Source: Marchantia polymorpha subsp. ruderalis (taxonomy: Eukaryota > Streptophyta > Marchantiopsida > Marchantiales > Marchantiaceae). Taken from it: 64,000 nt of DNA. A program made the position numbers and the translations under genes. The stretch lies in the NCBI GenBank assembly GCA_037833965.1, contig AP031358.1, positions 6,580,001 through 6,644,000 on the forward strand, read 5' to 3'. Shown piece by piece: positions 20,925 to 31,999 of this stretch; positions within the stretch are counted from its first letter, which is position 1; the number at the start of each line of letters is the position of its first letter. The notes beneath the pieces were generated by a model. The model saw only the letters and a program-made list of their open reading frames with translations, ran no database searches and was not told the origin of the DNA.

Positions 20925-22281
20925 GGACTCTTCCAGTTTCGGAAGTACAGATCAGGAACTCACTTTCTTGGCGTGTTTGTGCATTTTGGTCCTGGCACCA
21001 CGTAGAGAAGCTGCAGCATAGCGAAGTTACCGTATGTTGTAGTTGAAGGCCTTCGGCTGAATGTTCAGAGCTAGTACCCGGTTAGAGACTTGAGTAGTGC
21101 GGATCTGCACCTGCGGGTGATTTCTGATACTCAGAGCCGGCTGCGAGTTAGATACTTGAACAGTTCCCCCTTACTCCTTCGAGTGACATATCCTGATTGT
21201 ACTCCTACGGGAAGTTTCCCCTGAATGCCAATGTGAAGTTTCATTACTTCGTGTAAACCTTGGTTTGTAATTCAGGTTGTGTGTGTGTTACTGGATCGTG
21301 TTTTCAGTAAGTTCTCAGTCGGGTCTGCACTCCCTGCGTTTTGTGTGATAGTCGAGGGTGACGTCCACGGCGTACGTAGAGGCTTCGTTCCGAAGTGAGA
21401 AGTCCAGTCCGGGTACCCCCGCTAGTTCCTGGCGGAAGGGCAGTAAAAGCCGGAGTGGGAGGCACTTCCTGCAGAACCTCTGAGCGAACTTACGAGACAC
21501 TTTCCTCCTGAAATCCGAAGCGGAGGTCCTGACCGACCTCCGAGTTGTGCTTTTTGCCAGTTTCAGGTGTGTGTGTGTGTGTGTTGAGTGACCAAGCTGT
21601 ACCGTGCATCCTCCGAGCATCCTCCGAGTTGAGTTCCTCCTCCGAGTCGAGCCTCCGAGTCGAGCACTACAGTATTTCTGGGAGTGACAGTCGCCTAGAA
21701 TTCAAACTCTACCAAAAGTCTGTTAAACGTGACACTTTTACTCTGTGTGTTGCCTCTGTCCCTGTGGGTTCGATCTTTTTACCACCATACTGCAGTTTTA
21801 GCCTTTGGTGGGTTATTACAAGCGTGCGGAGGCCGAATCGCAGTTGGTGGTAATTGAAGATGATCGCAGGCGAGAGGCAGATCGCACGAAGGAGGAGATG
21901 GCGAGGCGTGTCGCCCACTGTCTCAAGGGCTACGCCCACTGGGAAGTGGCGGCGCAGGAAAAACTCACACTGCGTGAGTTAGAGCTTCGTGCAGCCGGGT
22001 TGTTGACAGGTGACAGTAGGAGTCGGCGGAAGGTGGCGAAGAAGTTAGACACTTTTCTGTCGAAGGCGCGGGATACCATGTCCACCCTCAAGGTGGAGGT
22101 GTCCACGGCGTTGCAGCGTTTGGGACTGCGCAGTCGAGCAGAAGATTGGCAGGGTAGGGAGTTAGTGCGCGGCAGTCCGTCGCGCAGGAGGCGAAGCACA
22201 GGGTCTGCGGAGTGTAGTGTAGCGTGGTTCCGTGCAGGCGTGTAGCGTAGTGCAGTGTAGTGCTAGTTAGGATTTAGAAGG

Positions 22282-22310
22282 TATAAAGTAGTTCAAGGCG
22301 TTTTGCCTTG
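22282..22310 (+). promoter_or_regulatory. TATA box and hairpin (B1)
   Basis: TATAAAG (22282-22288) is followed by CAAGGC, GTTTT, GCCTTG (22294-22310), just after the end of the broken U3 gene. Confidence 0.72.
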
Positions 22311-22689
22311 GGATCTTTCCCAACATCAGAAGTGCAGATCAGGAACTCATTTTCTCTGCGTGTTTTGTGTCCTTAGTTCTGTCACCACGCACGAGGAGCT
22401 ACACCTTAGCGATCCGCATTGTGTAGCTGAAGGCCTTCGGCCGAATGTTCAGAGCTAGTACATTGGTAAGAGACTTGAGTAGTTCGGATCTACACCTGCG
22501 GGTGATTGCCGATGCTCAGAGCCAGTGACTAGTTAGATACTTGAATAGTTTCGCCCCTACACCTTCGAGTGTTTGTTCCGGATTGTACTCCTTCGGGATT
22601 TTTCCCCTGAATGCCAAAGTGAAGTTTTGCTACTTCGTGTAAGCCTTGGTTGTAAATTCAGGTTACGCTGCAGCAGGTGCCTTGGGGTA

Positions 22690-23165
22690 ACCCCTGTAGT
22701 ATTTTTGGGAATGACAAGTGCCTGAGAATTCAAACTCTTCAATAGACTGTTATCGTGTGTTACTGGAATGTTTCTCAGTGAGTCCTTCAGTGCGGACCTG
22801 TGTTCTCTACGCGTTCTGTGAGTTGAGAGTGTTGTTCACCGCGTATGAGTGACTTCGATCCGAAGTATGCAGTCCAAACCGGGTTTCCTACGCTAGCAGC
22901 AAGCTAGTGGAAGTGTTGTAAAAGCCGGAGTTGGGAGTCACTACCCGCAGCTTCGCTGAGTGTACTCTTGAGAGATCTTTCCCCTGAAATCTTGAGTAGA
23001 GGTCCTAACGGATCTCTGGGTTGTGTTTATGTAGTTTCAGGTGTGTGTGTGTGTGTGTGTGTGTTACGCTGCACTGTGCGACCTCCGAGTGCGCTCCGAG
23101 TGGACACTTGCAGTATTTCTGGGAGTGACAGTCGCCTGAGAATTCAAACTCCTCAATAGTCTGTT
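22690..23165 (+). repeat. Internal duplication in the B1 R-U5 segment
   Basis: A block of about 55 bp that starts AGTATTTCTGGGAGTGACA and runs through GAGAATTCAAACTC to CTGTTA occurs twice, near 22697-22750 and 23112-23165. B2 and C have the same pair. The A family has only the downstream copy. The GT tract at 23041-23064 lies between the two copies. Confidence 0.8.
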
Positions 23166-23282
23166 AAACGTGACACTTTGTACCGTGTGTGTTCCTCTGT
23201 CCCTATGGGTTCGACCTTTCTACCACTATATTGCAGTTTTAGCCTTTAGTGGGTTATTACAAGGATTCAGATCCCAACATAC

Positions 23283-23558
23283 AGGAAAACTCAAGAATCA
23301 ATAGCAATGAACCACGAAGCAGAAGACTGCTAAATGCTCGAACTCAGTGCAGAGCACTACAAGTGATGGGAATCAAAAATAATGGTGGGATCGTGGATTC
23401 TGGCGAAATCTCAGAGAGTGTGCAAAGGGGACCTCACGTCTTCGGGCAACGCAAACCTATTGTGAACTCAAGCAAAGAAACGTCTTTGATGCTCTGGTTG
23501 CCAAACTCAAATTGAGTGGAAAAGCTGATAGCTATGAACGTGAATCTGATATCTTTGA
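23283..23558 (+). repeat. Duplicated host segment, copy 1
   Basis: About 275 bp here resemble 27627-27897 on the same strand. Shared landmarks are TCAATAGCAATGAACCACGA, GGAATC before AAAAATAATGGTGGGA, and CCTCACGTCTTCGGG. The two copies differ by many substitutions and small indels, so the duplication is old. Copy 1 begins only a few bases right of the B1 insertion point. Confidence 0.75.
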
Positions 23559-23661
23559 AAGTTATGCTTTGAGTCTTTTTGGCAATTTTTGTAAATTTTT
23601 GCGTTCAAGTTATGAAGCGGGGGCAGAGTCAGAGTTTATGGCCAGGTGGTGGGATATTTGA
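23401..23661 (+). pseudogene. Unknown gene remnant, 86 open codons
   Basis: The frame beginning TGG at 23401 is open for 86 codons up to TGA (23659-23661) without an ATG. Its peptide includes LKQRNVFDALVAKLKLSG and ends EFMARWWDI. A related copy lies at 27720-27900 and carries a stop and a one-base deletion in the same frame, so both look like remnants of one gene family. I do not recognise the family. It may be an exon of the kind of gene whose pieces lie at 26260-27061, but that is a guess. Confidence 0.35.
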
Positions 23662-24728
23662 AGCAGAGCTCCAAGGAGTAGAGATCTCATACTCTGAGAT
23701 TTGAGGTTGATGCCGGGCATCGTACAGAAGATTCTCTTGCCTCAATGGGGCTTGCCTCGCTGCAAGGACGCAGAACAGCTGAATCCTTATCTATTCAAAG
23801 AACCGCCAAGCATCCGTTATTTTTTTTTCGGGTGTTTCTCCAAAAGCCATTTCGAGATTGAACGTGTGGAGGGCAAGCAACCTTTCCAGATTTTCAAGAA
23901 GCAGAACTTCCGCTGTCGTGAGTCAGGGCAGTATAGTCCGCAGGCAAACTACAGAATCTTAGGGTGGTTTGACTGTGAAAGGATCAAGTGGCATTCGTGA
24001 AAGTCTTGGACATTATTGGAATTCTTATTTTGAGTTCTCAAAATTACGTCTCAATTCGTTCGTGGTGTTATCGACAGCTGTTGGATTTTGGATGTTTAGT
24101 CGTGACATTGTGGTTTATCGGGTTTTTGTTTCATAAGAACTCAAGGCTCCAGCCAGCTTCAAATGTCGTGAAAGACGGGAGGAATGAAGGGAGAAGGAAG
24201 TAGTGGGTATGAATAAGTAAAGTTGTCCGTGTGTTAGCAGGCAGAGGGGAATAGAATACCGGGGTTACGTTAACACTTGATGTGAGAATTGGAAAACTGC
24301 AGCGTCAACAGCTCCTGTTCTATGGAGTAGACTTCTTCAATCTTCATCCACAACCCAGCCCCACTCCACCTCAACCCAACCGAGCAAGCTGAAGGAGCCA
24401 CGGTGGCGAGTTGTCAACTACTGACAGCTGCACATAGTGACTGAATAAATGAACGAGAGGAGAGCTGGATGGAGTTTGAGCATCCGGTGCGAGGCAGTGG
24501 GAGCCTGAGAACGTGACAGTAGAAGTTGAAAAGTCGGCAAGCTTCTTCAATCCACGAGACCTTCTTCTGCTTTAGCAGGGCCTGCATGAGCCTGCCTGTG
24601 GTTGACTTGGCACTGTCTCGCACTTGATGACACGACTCGCACACGAGCACTTCTGAAATCCAATGGAGACACAAGCCTAGTGGCAGGCCACCGGGCCCAC
24701 CGTGAAGTAGGCTGCAACACGCCAAGAC

Positions 24729-24764
24729 AAGTCCCGGAATAAAGAAAGCTTTATTCCGGGACTT
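24729..24764. other. Perfect 16-bp inverted repeat with AATAAA on both strands
   Basis: Left arm 24729-24744 and right arm 24749-24764 are exact reverse complements around the four-base loop AAAG. Each arm contains AATAAA on one strand or the other, so it could act as a poly(A) signal in both directions. It lies about 100 bases upstream of the TATA box of the next gene. The roughly 700 bases before it show no convincing gene. Confidence 0.8.
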
Positions 24765-24862
24765 ATCAGCAGCCGGTGTAGAGAGCTTTTAGGGGCTAGA
24801 TTGAAATTACGTCATACTCTCACATGGGCAGATACCGATTGGGAGCAGTGGCTTGCAATATG

Positions 24863-24870
24863 TATATAAA
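24863..24870 (+). promoter_or_regulatory. TATA box of the 25002 gene
   Basis: TATATAAA lies 132 bases upstream of the start codon. That predicts a 5' UTR of about 100 bases, pyrimidine-rich near its end. Confidence 0.7.
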
Positions 24871-25001
24871 GACGCTTCATCCTTAACTTTCCTTCAAGCT
24901 TTTGATCTCCAGACACCTCAAGTTCTTCATTCAGCTCCAACATCTGCACGTCTTTCCCCGTTCTCATCTTTGCCCCTTGTTCTCTCTTTTTTTATAACAC
25001 C

Positions 25002-26082
25002 ATGGCTCTAGCTCCTGGACTCATCCGGGCCGCCTTTGGCGGGGTAAAGGATATTGGCACCATTGTTGGCACCTTCGATTGGAGCAAGGTAAGCTCTATT
25101 TGTCAACCTTGTCTCTTTGTCTGGCACCATTTGGATATATTTACTTACCATTTGCTTCTTATTTTATAGTGCAATGTTCGAGATTCGCACAGTGATGAGT
25201 ACCTTCACACGGACCTTGCTCCATCTTACGGCAAGCTTAACAATGATTCAGTCAAGGCTTTGGACGAAAAGCTTAAAATCATGATCGCTGGCACCTTGAT
25301 CGCCATTGGAAAGCTCACCGACAAAAGCTGGAAGTCCATCTTGGAAACTATGATGCAGCATCCGCTTCTCGAGCCCGACAGCGCTCAGATTGACCGGGCC
25401 GATAAGCTGATCAAAACAAGCTCGAGCGCCTTCAAATTCGACGGTAGCCCGGATGCGCAGATTGTCCGTGAGGTCAAGACGTGGTTTACTAAGCTCATCG
25501 CGGACGCCGATGTGCTCCAGCAAACCAGGATTGACATCGATACTCTTGCCAAGATCGTTGCGCAAAGTGGTGCCACGATTGACTCCTTTGAGAGCTTCTG
25601 GGCCAAGCAGGAGAAGCACGAGCAGACTCTAGTGGACATTGGTGTTCTCCGGTTTCCCGACTTCGAACGCCCTTATTTCAAGGTAATCCATACCTGGATA
25701 GATGCCATTGCAGATGGTTGTTAATCCGTCATTCCAAAAGCTGCCTTGCAGTGTGTAATGGATCGGACTAACATTGACCTGGCTTTCCACAGCTTTACCA
25801 TATTAAGCTCACAGCTTGGTCCGACTCCTCCCGCGTCCTCTTCCTTCAGGATGACAAAAACGGTATCACTGGAGGTGAGTAACTAGCTACCTTTGCATTG
25901 TATTTTGAAGACGTTGATATGAGAATAGTTTCTGGCTCAAGCGTGAAATCGTACTGACATCTCCATTTCTCTTATCAGAATTCAACAGCAGGATCTTCCG
26001 CCCTCGCGAAAGCATCATTCGGGAACTGACTAAGGATTCTCGTGAGGCCGCGCTTAGGAGGGCCGAAAGCTTGTTTGACTAA
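25002..26082 (+). CDS. Four-exon gene, unknown 261-residue protein
   Basis: Exons are 25002-25088, 25170-25682, 25793-25874 and 25979-26082, with GT-AG introns of 81, 110 and 104 bases. All junctions keep one frame to TAA. The protein begins MALAPGLIRAAFGG, is mostly predicted helix (blocks KLKIMIAGTLIAIGKLTD and VREVKTWFTKLI), and ends with a short strand-like part (YHIKLTAWSD) and a charged helix. It has no signal peptide or membrane span. I recognise no catalytic motif or named domain. Codon use and GC are higher than in the surrounding island. With TATA box, good introns and an intact frame it looks functional and is the only well-supported host gene in the window. Exon structure is inferred from splice consensus and frame only. 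Confidence 0.8.
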
Positions 26083-26259
26083 CTTGAGATTTGCTTTGAG
26101 ACTTTCAGTAGGTCAACAATTTGCTTGCTTGTCTTTCTATAAAGTCTTGAGCTCGCCACTCCGTTATTGCTGGCCTGACGGTTTGTTTTTACAATCTCAG
26201 CATCCGCAGCTTGATGTTATTATCTTACTCTAGGATATGAAAATGTTCATATGAAAACG

Positions 26260-27061
26260 CTATTGAATAGGGTGGAAATCCACAAATTTTGCAAATCTTT
26301 TGATGAGCTCGTCCATTATTGAGTTAGCCCAAGTCAAAGACCTGGATTTGGCTTTATACTTGTGTGAACTCACAACAAGAACTTGTGGACGATTATTTCT
26401 TGTGACCCTCGTGCTGGATGTCATGAAACTGAACCAATCTTTTAACTCTGTCCGAAAACAAAAGTCTATACTACAAGATACCAAATTGAAATTTAACTTT
26501 TTTCATTGTTTTGCAAGACTTCCACCTCAATGCCTTTCCTTCTCCATAACTCGTCCCATTTGTTTCCCAGCCAACTTTTGCCTTGAACTATCCTCATCAA
26601 GGTTTGTCTCAATTAAGTCTTGCCTGAAAAATTGAAGGAAAGAGAATCACAACTTCCGCATCTAAATTCCATTTCAAAGCAAAAACGATAATTTGATCGG
26701 AGCTATACCTGAATCCTCTCAAGACTACTTCCCACTCGCTAGCGGTTAACGTCCATATATCTCCGCCACAACAGTAGTATAAATCCAGACACTTAAGGGT
26801 GTTGCAATTGCCGATTGACTCCAGCACTCGAAGGCGCACTTGGCTTTCCCACCTTATGATCGTCGAAAAGGGGAATTTCGGAAAGAATTCCCGAAATTCT
26901 GGCTCGCGTAATTGGAAAAGACTCGTTATAGGCTCGCCTTCTCCTTCCAGACGCCGTATAAAGTCCTGGACAATGGAGGGAAGCTCCGGTTCCTCGTCTG
27001 CAGAGTCCATTGCCCGTGTCTCAGCCGCGTGACTGACTATGGACGTACCTGCAACTTCCAT
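26260..27061 (-). pseudogene. Possible LRR/Roc-type protein fragment
   Basis: On the minus strand ATG 27061 opens a 150-codon frame containing LESIGNCNTLKCLDLYYC and WEVVLRGFRY, which read like the start of a leucine-rich-repeat protein. A donor CAG-GTATAG at about 26708 and an acceptor near 26480 could join it to the frame ELKDWFSF to DELIKRFAKFVDFHP (to 26260), which resembles the middle of a Roc GTPase domain. A P-loop and the rest of such a protein are not visible, so it is probably truncated. Assignment is from remembered family style only. Confidence 0.35.
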
Positions 27062-27626
27062 TCTCTCCTCCACTCGCACAGAGGAAGGAAGCCCCTTCCA
27101 CGATAGGCAGGCCCGGCTCACCAGAATAAAACTGAAGCTCCTGTCGTCGCAGTGTCACCACTAGTGCGTGCTGGGCATAATGTGATGAATCCGGCTGCCA
27201 GAGGGAGACCAGTATGACAAAAGGACAGAAAATATATCCAGAAGTAATTTATCCTCTGAAACAGCTTGCTTACTTGTGGTCCTGCGCGTTGACATAGACA
27301 TTTTGCTCTTAGGCGCTAAATGTCATTTAAGATGTATCGACATTGATAAAGCACATGGCGAGACTTCAATGAAGTTGGAGGTTAATTTGGTCGCTAGTTT
27401 CCTTATGTCCAGTATATGGTAGTTGCACAGGCCGTACTGCAATTGCTGCAAAAGAAGGGATCGTCGTTCAGGATGTTGGATGAAATTCAGAGTCTGGAGG
27501 TGATAGGAGGAGCAGTGCGAGAATAGTGAATCAGATCTATCGAGAAGAGATGCTGGGCATAAGGCTTCTTGCACTCTGCATGAGAAGTGACGTAAAGATT
27601 AATCCAAGCTCTTCACATAGTGTACA

Positions 27627-27897
27627 GGAATACGCAGGATTCAATAGCAATGAACCACGAAAACAGAATACTGGTAAGTGCTCAAACTCAGGTCATAGCA
27701 CTACAAGCAATGTGAATCAAAAATAATGGTGGGAATCCGGATTCTGGCGAAATCTCAGATAGTGTGCAAAGGGACCTCACGTCTTCGGGGAACGCAAACC
27801 TATTTTGAACTCAAACAAAGAGAAGTGTTTGATGCTCTGGTGACCAAACTCAACTTGAGTGGAAAAGTTGATAGCTATGAAGGTGAATCTGAAATAT
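27627..27897 (+). repeat. Duplicated host segment, copy 2
   Basis: This is the partner of 23283-23558. In the frame that is open in copy 1 it has a TAG (AGA TAG TGT) and lacks one G in the following G-run, so it cannot encode the same peptide. Confidence 0.75.
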
Positions 27898-27942
27898 AAA
27901 AAAATGGTTAAATCAAAGATGGTGCGATGTGTACGCAGAATG

Positions 27943-28260
27943 TCATGGAATGCATGGAAGAGCAGATATGTGATATACTCTAAGTTGTGTTAAACTGGAT
28001 GTACATCTGGAATAGGAGAATGCGAATCTAGCTGCATCAAGACCCACGGGAAGACATACCTTACGATGGGAGTGGAAAATGAATGCAGCGTCTTCAATCA
28101 GATTTGGACATTGAATCGTGTGAGCGATTGAGGTATCGACAACATACGAACACAACAAGCGTGTTCCTCCAGACTCGGTGTGATTGGAAAATGATCTTAG
28201 AAGGTCAGAGTAAATCTTGACTTTGTTGTGCAAGCGAACAGGATTATTGAGTGAATGCAT
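27943..28260 (-). other. Unassigned open frame, 105 codons
   Basis: The frame contains GTRLLCSYVVDTSIAHT and LIEDAAFIFHSHRKVCL, which look protein-like rather than random. No start context, introns or known domain can be shown. It may be an exon or a gene relic. Confidence 0.25.
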
Positions 28261-30191
28261 CAGTGTGCTGATGCACTCGATGTCGTCACGCTGACCTCGG
28301 AGATTTCAATAGTCATCTTCATTGACTCCTCTTTCTGAAATCTTCTATCTATTCAAGCAAGTGGATGTATTCTGACAGCTGAGAGGCACATGGGTTGTCA
28401 GCTCGGAGGACAAAGCCTGTTGTGCTTTTTCTTTCTTTGAAGACTTGTACAGTGGTCTACATTTCTCTACATAACTCGTAGGTTCAGAACAAACTGATCA
28501 ACTTTTTGGAAGTCTACCAAACATAATATCGAAGAACTGCGTATAAAGTATACGAATACTCGGGGTTTTCAATTGCTGGTATGATTGTTCTTCTACCTCA
28601 ACTGTCTAACAGTGGACGGTTCTCACAGGACAGTGTCGAGGTCTTTCGACCTCAAACATTAAACTGAAATCAGATTTCGCCCGAGCTAAGAGCACTCCTG
28701 TTTGTTTATCACGTCGTATAGAACACGATAGAACCAGCATGATACTTGCTCATTTTAACAGTCGCTGTGTTACCAGAAAATGCTGAAATGACTTTCTCCA
28801 GCTGATGAATCATCCATGGTTAATCTACAGGGGCAAGAAGAAATAGTACAGCAAACACCAAGTGTTGTATGACAACTATGCGCATGCGTGAGGACAGATG
28901 CTCCAGGATACGGATTGATAAGACTAGGAAAGCTGCCTGTGGAACGAGGGTCAGTGTCACAAACCTTTCTACAACATTGACCCTTCAGTCTTTATGAGGA
29001 AACCAGAATATGGGCACTTTCTTGAAAACCACTATGCGGACATGAACATGAAATCGAGAGTTGGATTCGGAGATGGAGATCTGTGAGAGTGAGCTGTCGA
29101 TAATCCATCACTGAAGAAGTCATGGTTCTCTGCCACCAATCTCCCTTTGCAACTTGATCATTTTGCTACGTCCACTGCTGGACAGCCATGGTATGCGTAA
29201 GAAGTTCAGAATTGATCTTTCATCATCCCATTTCGAGGGAAGAACAGTCCTTCGACGTATGTATCATTCTCAAGACATGCTGTGTTCTGCCAACACTTAT
29301 CATCTAGCTCAGTAGGTTGGACGGCCTTGTACCACAACGGCGTGATGGAAGTACCCAATCTCCAAACTTTTGAGTACTTCATTTCAGGCTGACCTCTTTG
29401 TTTAAACCTGATATCCGGACTGTATTGGGGTAAGAACCTCACGAACACGTTGTAGTTCAGCAGGACAACTAGAAGGGGCAGCCAAAATAGGTGGGAATGG
29501 ATCGAAGATATGAATCTACTCAAAGAGAGATCACGAATTTACTCGTAATATTTTCAGCGCATTTGATTTAATATTTTCAGCACTTCGAACAGCAGATCAT
29601 GAACCGGAATTTATCTTAGTTACAAAATGTTCAAATTGAAGTTCAGGCACATAATGCTGATCATCTAGCCTCGGCTACGAGAAGGTAAGAAATAAACTCC
29701 CATTATATTGATAAAATTTGTCGAATCTGCGCGCGATTGAAGAATTTCACATCAGACAATGAAGAAAAATGTACAGTTTCTTGGTTTGCCCCGACGCGGA
29801 ACTGTTTGACGTTGCCAGCAGATTCTTCGCAGAATGATGAACAATTTATGTGTCATTGTACTCACCAGCTCGGTATATGTTCTTCCTCATGGATTGGTAA
29901 GCTTACAAACCTGCACTCTCTCAGATCTACCCTTTCGTGGTATCCGAACTCAGATATTCATGGATAGCAGGGCTCTGCCAGATTTGTAAGCAAATGAACT
30001 CTGCTCAGGCTGGTGGGAAGGGGATTGGATAAAATTGACATTCATTCGTGAGCAGCACCTCGGAAATCGAAAGGCCAAGGTACGTATCACGGTTTGATTC
30101 AGAAACACCACCTTGGACATGCTCCATATCAAGATGATTTCAGATGCAATTGGTCAAGACATCGACACAAATACGATACATGATAATGTTG
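28261..30191. other. AT-rich host DNA with short open frames
   Basis: Two frames stand out: minus strand 29206-29523, with LPQYSPDIRFKQRGQPEMKY and no ATG, and plus strand 29737-29967, with an ATG and no recognisable motif. Either may be a remnant exon. I see no RNA gene, tandem repeat or promoter. The last five bases, TGTTG, are the left TSD of A3. Confidence 0.4.
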
Positions 30192-31087
30192 TGTAATAAC
30201 CCACCAAAGGCTAAAACTGCAGTATGGTGGTGAAAAGATCGAACCCACAGGGACAGAGGCAACACACATAGTAAAAGTGTCACGTTTAACAGACTTTTGT
30301 AGAGTTTGAATTCTAGGCGACTGTCACTCCCAGAAATACTGCAGTGCTCGACTCGGAGGCTCGACTCGGAGGAGTATCTCGACTCGGAGGATGCTTGGAG
30401 GATGCACGGTACAGCGTGGTCACTCAACACACACACACACACACCTGAAACTGGCAAAAAGCACAACTCGGAGGTCGGTCAGGACCTCCGCTTCGGATTT
30501 CAGGAGGAAAGTGTCTCAAAAGTTCACTCAGAGGTTCTGCAGGTAGTGCCTCCCACTCCGGCTTTTACTGCCCTCCCGCCAGGAACTAGCGTAGGGTACC
30601 CGGACTGGACTTCCCACTTCGGAACGAAGCCTCTTCATACGCCGTGGACGTCACCCTCGACTATCACACCAAACGCAGGGAGTGCAGACCCGACTGAGAA
30701 CTTAACTGAGACACGATCCAGTAACACACACACAACCTGAATTACAAACCAAGGTTTACACGAAGTAATAAAACTTCACATTGGCATTCAGGGGAAACTT
30801 CCCGTAGGAGTACAATCAGGATATGTCACTCGAAGGAGTAAGGGGGAACTGTTCAAGTATCTAACTCGCAGCCGGCTCTGAGCATCAGAAATCACCCGCA
30901 GGTGCAGATCCGCACTACTCAAGTCTCTAACCGGGTGCTAGCTCTGAACATTCAGCCGAAGGCCTTCAACTACAACATACGGTAACTTCGCTATGCTGCA
31001 GCTTCTCTACGTGGTGCCAGGACCAAAATGCACAAACACGCCAAGAAAGTGAGTTCCTGATCTGCACTTCCGAAACAGGAAGAGTAC

Positions 31088-31116
31088 CAAGGCAAAACGC
31101 CTTGATCTACTTTATA
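31088..31116 (-). promoter_or_regulatory. TATA box and hairpin (A3)
   Basis: Minus-strand TATAAAG (31110-31116) is followed by CAAGGC, GTTTT, GCCTTG (31088-31104). Confidence 0.7.
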
Positions 31117-31880
31117 CCCACAAAGATCCTAACTAGCACTACGCTATCCTCTCTACTACTCGCAGCATCTGCGCGAAACCAAACTATTCTACTGCACTCG
31201 GCTGATCCGGTGCTGCGCCTCCTGCGCGCCGGACTGCTCCGCTCGCTGTCTCTACCTTGCCAGTCTTCCGACCGGCTGCGCAACCCCAGGCGTCGGAGCG
31301 CTGTAGTGACTTCCGACTCTAAGTGCGCCATAGTGTCGCGCGCACCCGACAAGAAGGTTTCTAATTTCCTCGCCACTCGCCGCCGACTCCGACTGTCACC
31401 CTCCGTCAATGCCGCCGCCCGAAGCTCGAACTCCCTGAGTGTGATCCTCTCTTGAGCTGCCACCTCCCAATGGGCGTATCCTTTTAGACAACGAGTTACC
31501 CGTGTCGCCAACTCTCCTCGCGCCCTGCAGCTCCTCTCCACCTCTGCTAGCTGCATTTCTGCTTCCGCACGTTGTGCCCTCAAATCCGAGCACTCGGATT
31601 GCAAGTTGCTGTGGTACCCCACTTTTGGCAATTTTGAGGAAATTAAAACATTTTTGGAAAACTGTACCCTGGCAGCATTGTAAATAGCCTTCGGTGCATC
31701 AAAACAGAGTGAATCCGGAAGATCGCGGGGATTCTCGAGGGATCTTGTAGAATCTGGGATTTGGGGTGCCGCAGCAAGGACAGACACCACCCTCCCTGCG
31801 AGCTCCGCAGTTAGGATCTCTACGGCGCAAGGCGCAAAACCCGCCTTCGGAGGTTGCGGCCACGGCTGTAGGGAAACCCC

Positions 31881-31999
31881 CGTAATTAGGTCACCCTCGG
31901 GCGCCTTGACCAAGTTAGGATCCCGTTGGAAAGAGCTCGACGCACTGATTCCAACGAGCCCAAGAACGCTTGGAACGGACGAGGACTTAGGGAGTTATC
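31881..31999 (+). repeat. 119-bp module, B2 copy
   Basis: This copy is 119 bp. Its ends have drifted to CGTAATT and AGTTATC, while the centre keeps TTGGAAAGAGCTC and TTCCAACGAGCCC. Confidence 0.8.

Larger units (their letters stand above)
7238..21820 (+). mobile_element. A1: Ty3/gypsy-type element with giant gene-bearing LTRs (14.6 kb)
   Basis: Two 4865-bp LTRs (7238-12102 and 16956-21820) flank a 4853-bp internal region with primer site, gag-pro, a damaged pol and a polypurine tract. The insertion is flanked by AGCGT (7233-7237 and 21821-21825) inside the B1 gene. The LTRs differ at only a handful of positions that I could find, for example AACACA versus AAGACC near 9011/18729, so the insertion is young. 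Pol has a 925-bp deletion removing the RT catalytic site and RNase H, so A1 is not autonomous. A2 is its complete relative. Confidence 0.95.
16956..21820 (+). repeat. A1 3' LTR
   Basis: It has the same length as the 5' LTR and differs from it by a few substitutions, for example G/A at about 7940/17658 and G/A at about 9465/19183. The right flank is AGCGT, and the B1 gene resumes in frame at 21826. Confidence 0.95.
2140..22245 (+). pseudogene. B1 U3 gene, broken by two insertions and three stops
   Basis: The gene runs over three blocks: 2140-2554, 5013-7237 and 21826-22245. It is homologous to the intact B2 gene at 32855-35959. Element C interrupts it in the N-terminal domain and A1 in the coiled coil, and each insertion leaves a 5-bp duplication. 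Across the joined blocks the frame is otherwise kept. I see no frameshift, only three in-frame stops: TGA at 5231, TAA at about 5779 and TAG at about 6404. Each is one substitution away from a sense codon in a sister copy. The start is the ATG at 2140 in an ACC-ATG context shared with B2, B3 and B4. Decay by point mutation alone suggests the frame was intact when the LTR inserted. Confidence 0.88.
993..23261 (+). mobile_element. B1: solo LTR of the B family, split by C and A1
   Basis: The left end reads TGTGGTACCCCAC and the right end GTGGGTTATTACA. The element is flanked by AGGAT on both sides (988-992 and 23262-23266). Removing nested C and A1 with one TSD copy each leaves about 5.2 kb, which matches the 5359-bp B2 LTR. 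No primer site, gag or pol belongs to it, so it is a solo LTR left after LTR-LTR recombination. It holds one 119-bp module, a broken U3 gene (2140-22245), a TATA box with hairpin (22282-22310) and an R-U5 segment with a GT tract. Nonsense mutations in its gene and two nested insertions make it one of the older members here. Confidence 0.93.

Noticed and set aside
7238..21820. Endogenous pararetrovirus or other integrated virus
   Set aside because: LTRs, target duplications and an integrase with a D,D35E core are present, and there is no movement or capsid gene of viral type.
993..23261. B and C LTRs as DNA transposons with terminal inverted repeats
   Set aside because: The ends match those of elements A1 and A2, which have primer site, polypurine tract, gag-pol and 5-bp duplications. 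TATA and R-U5 structure is also shared.
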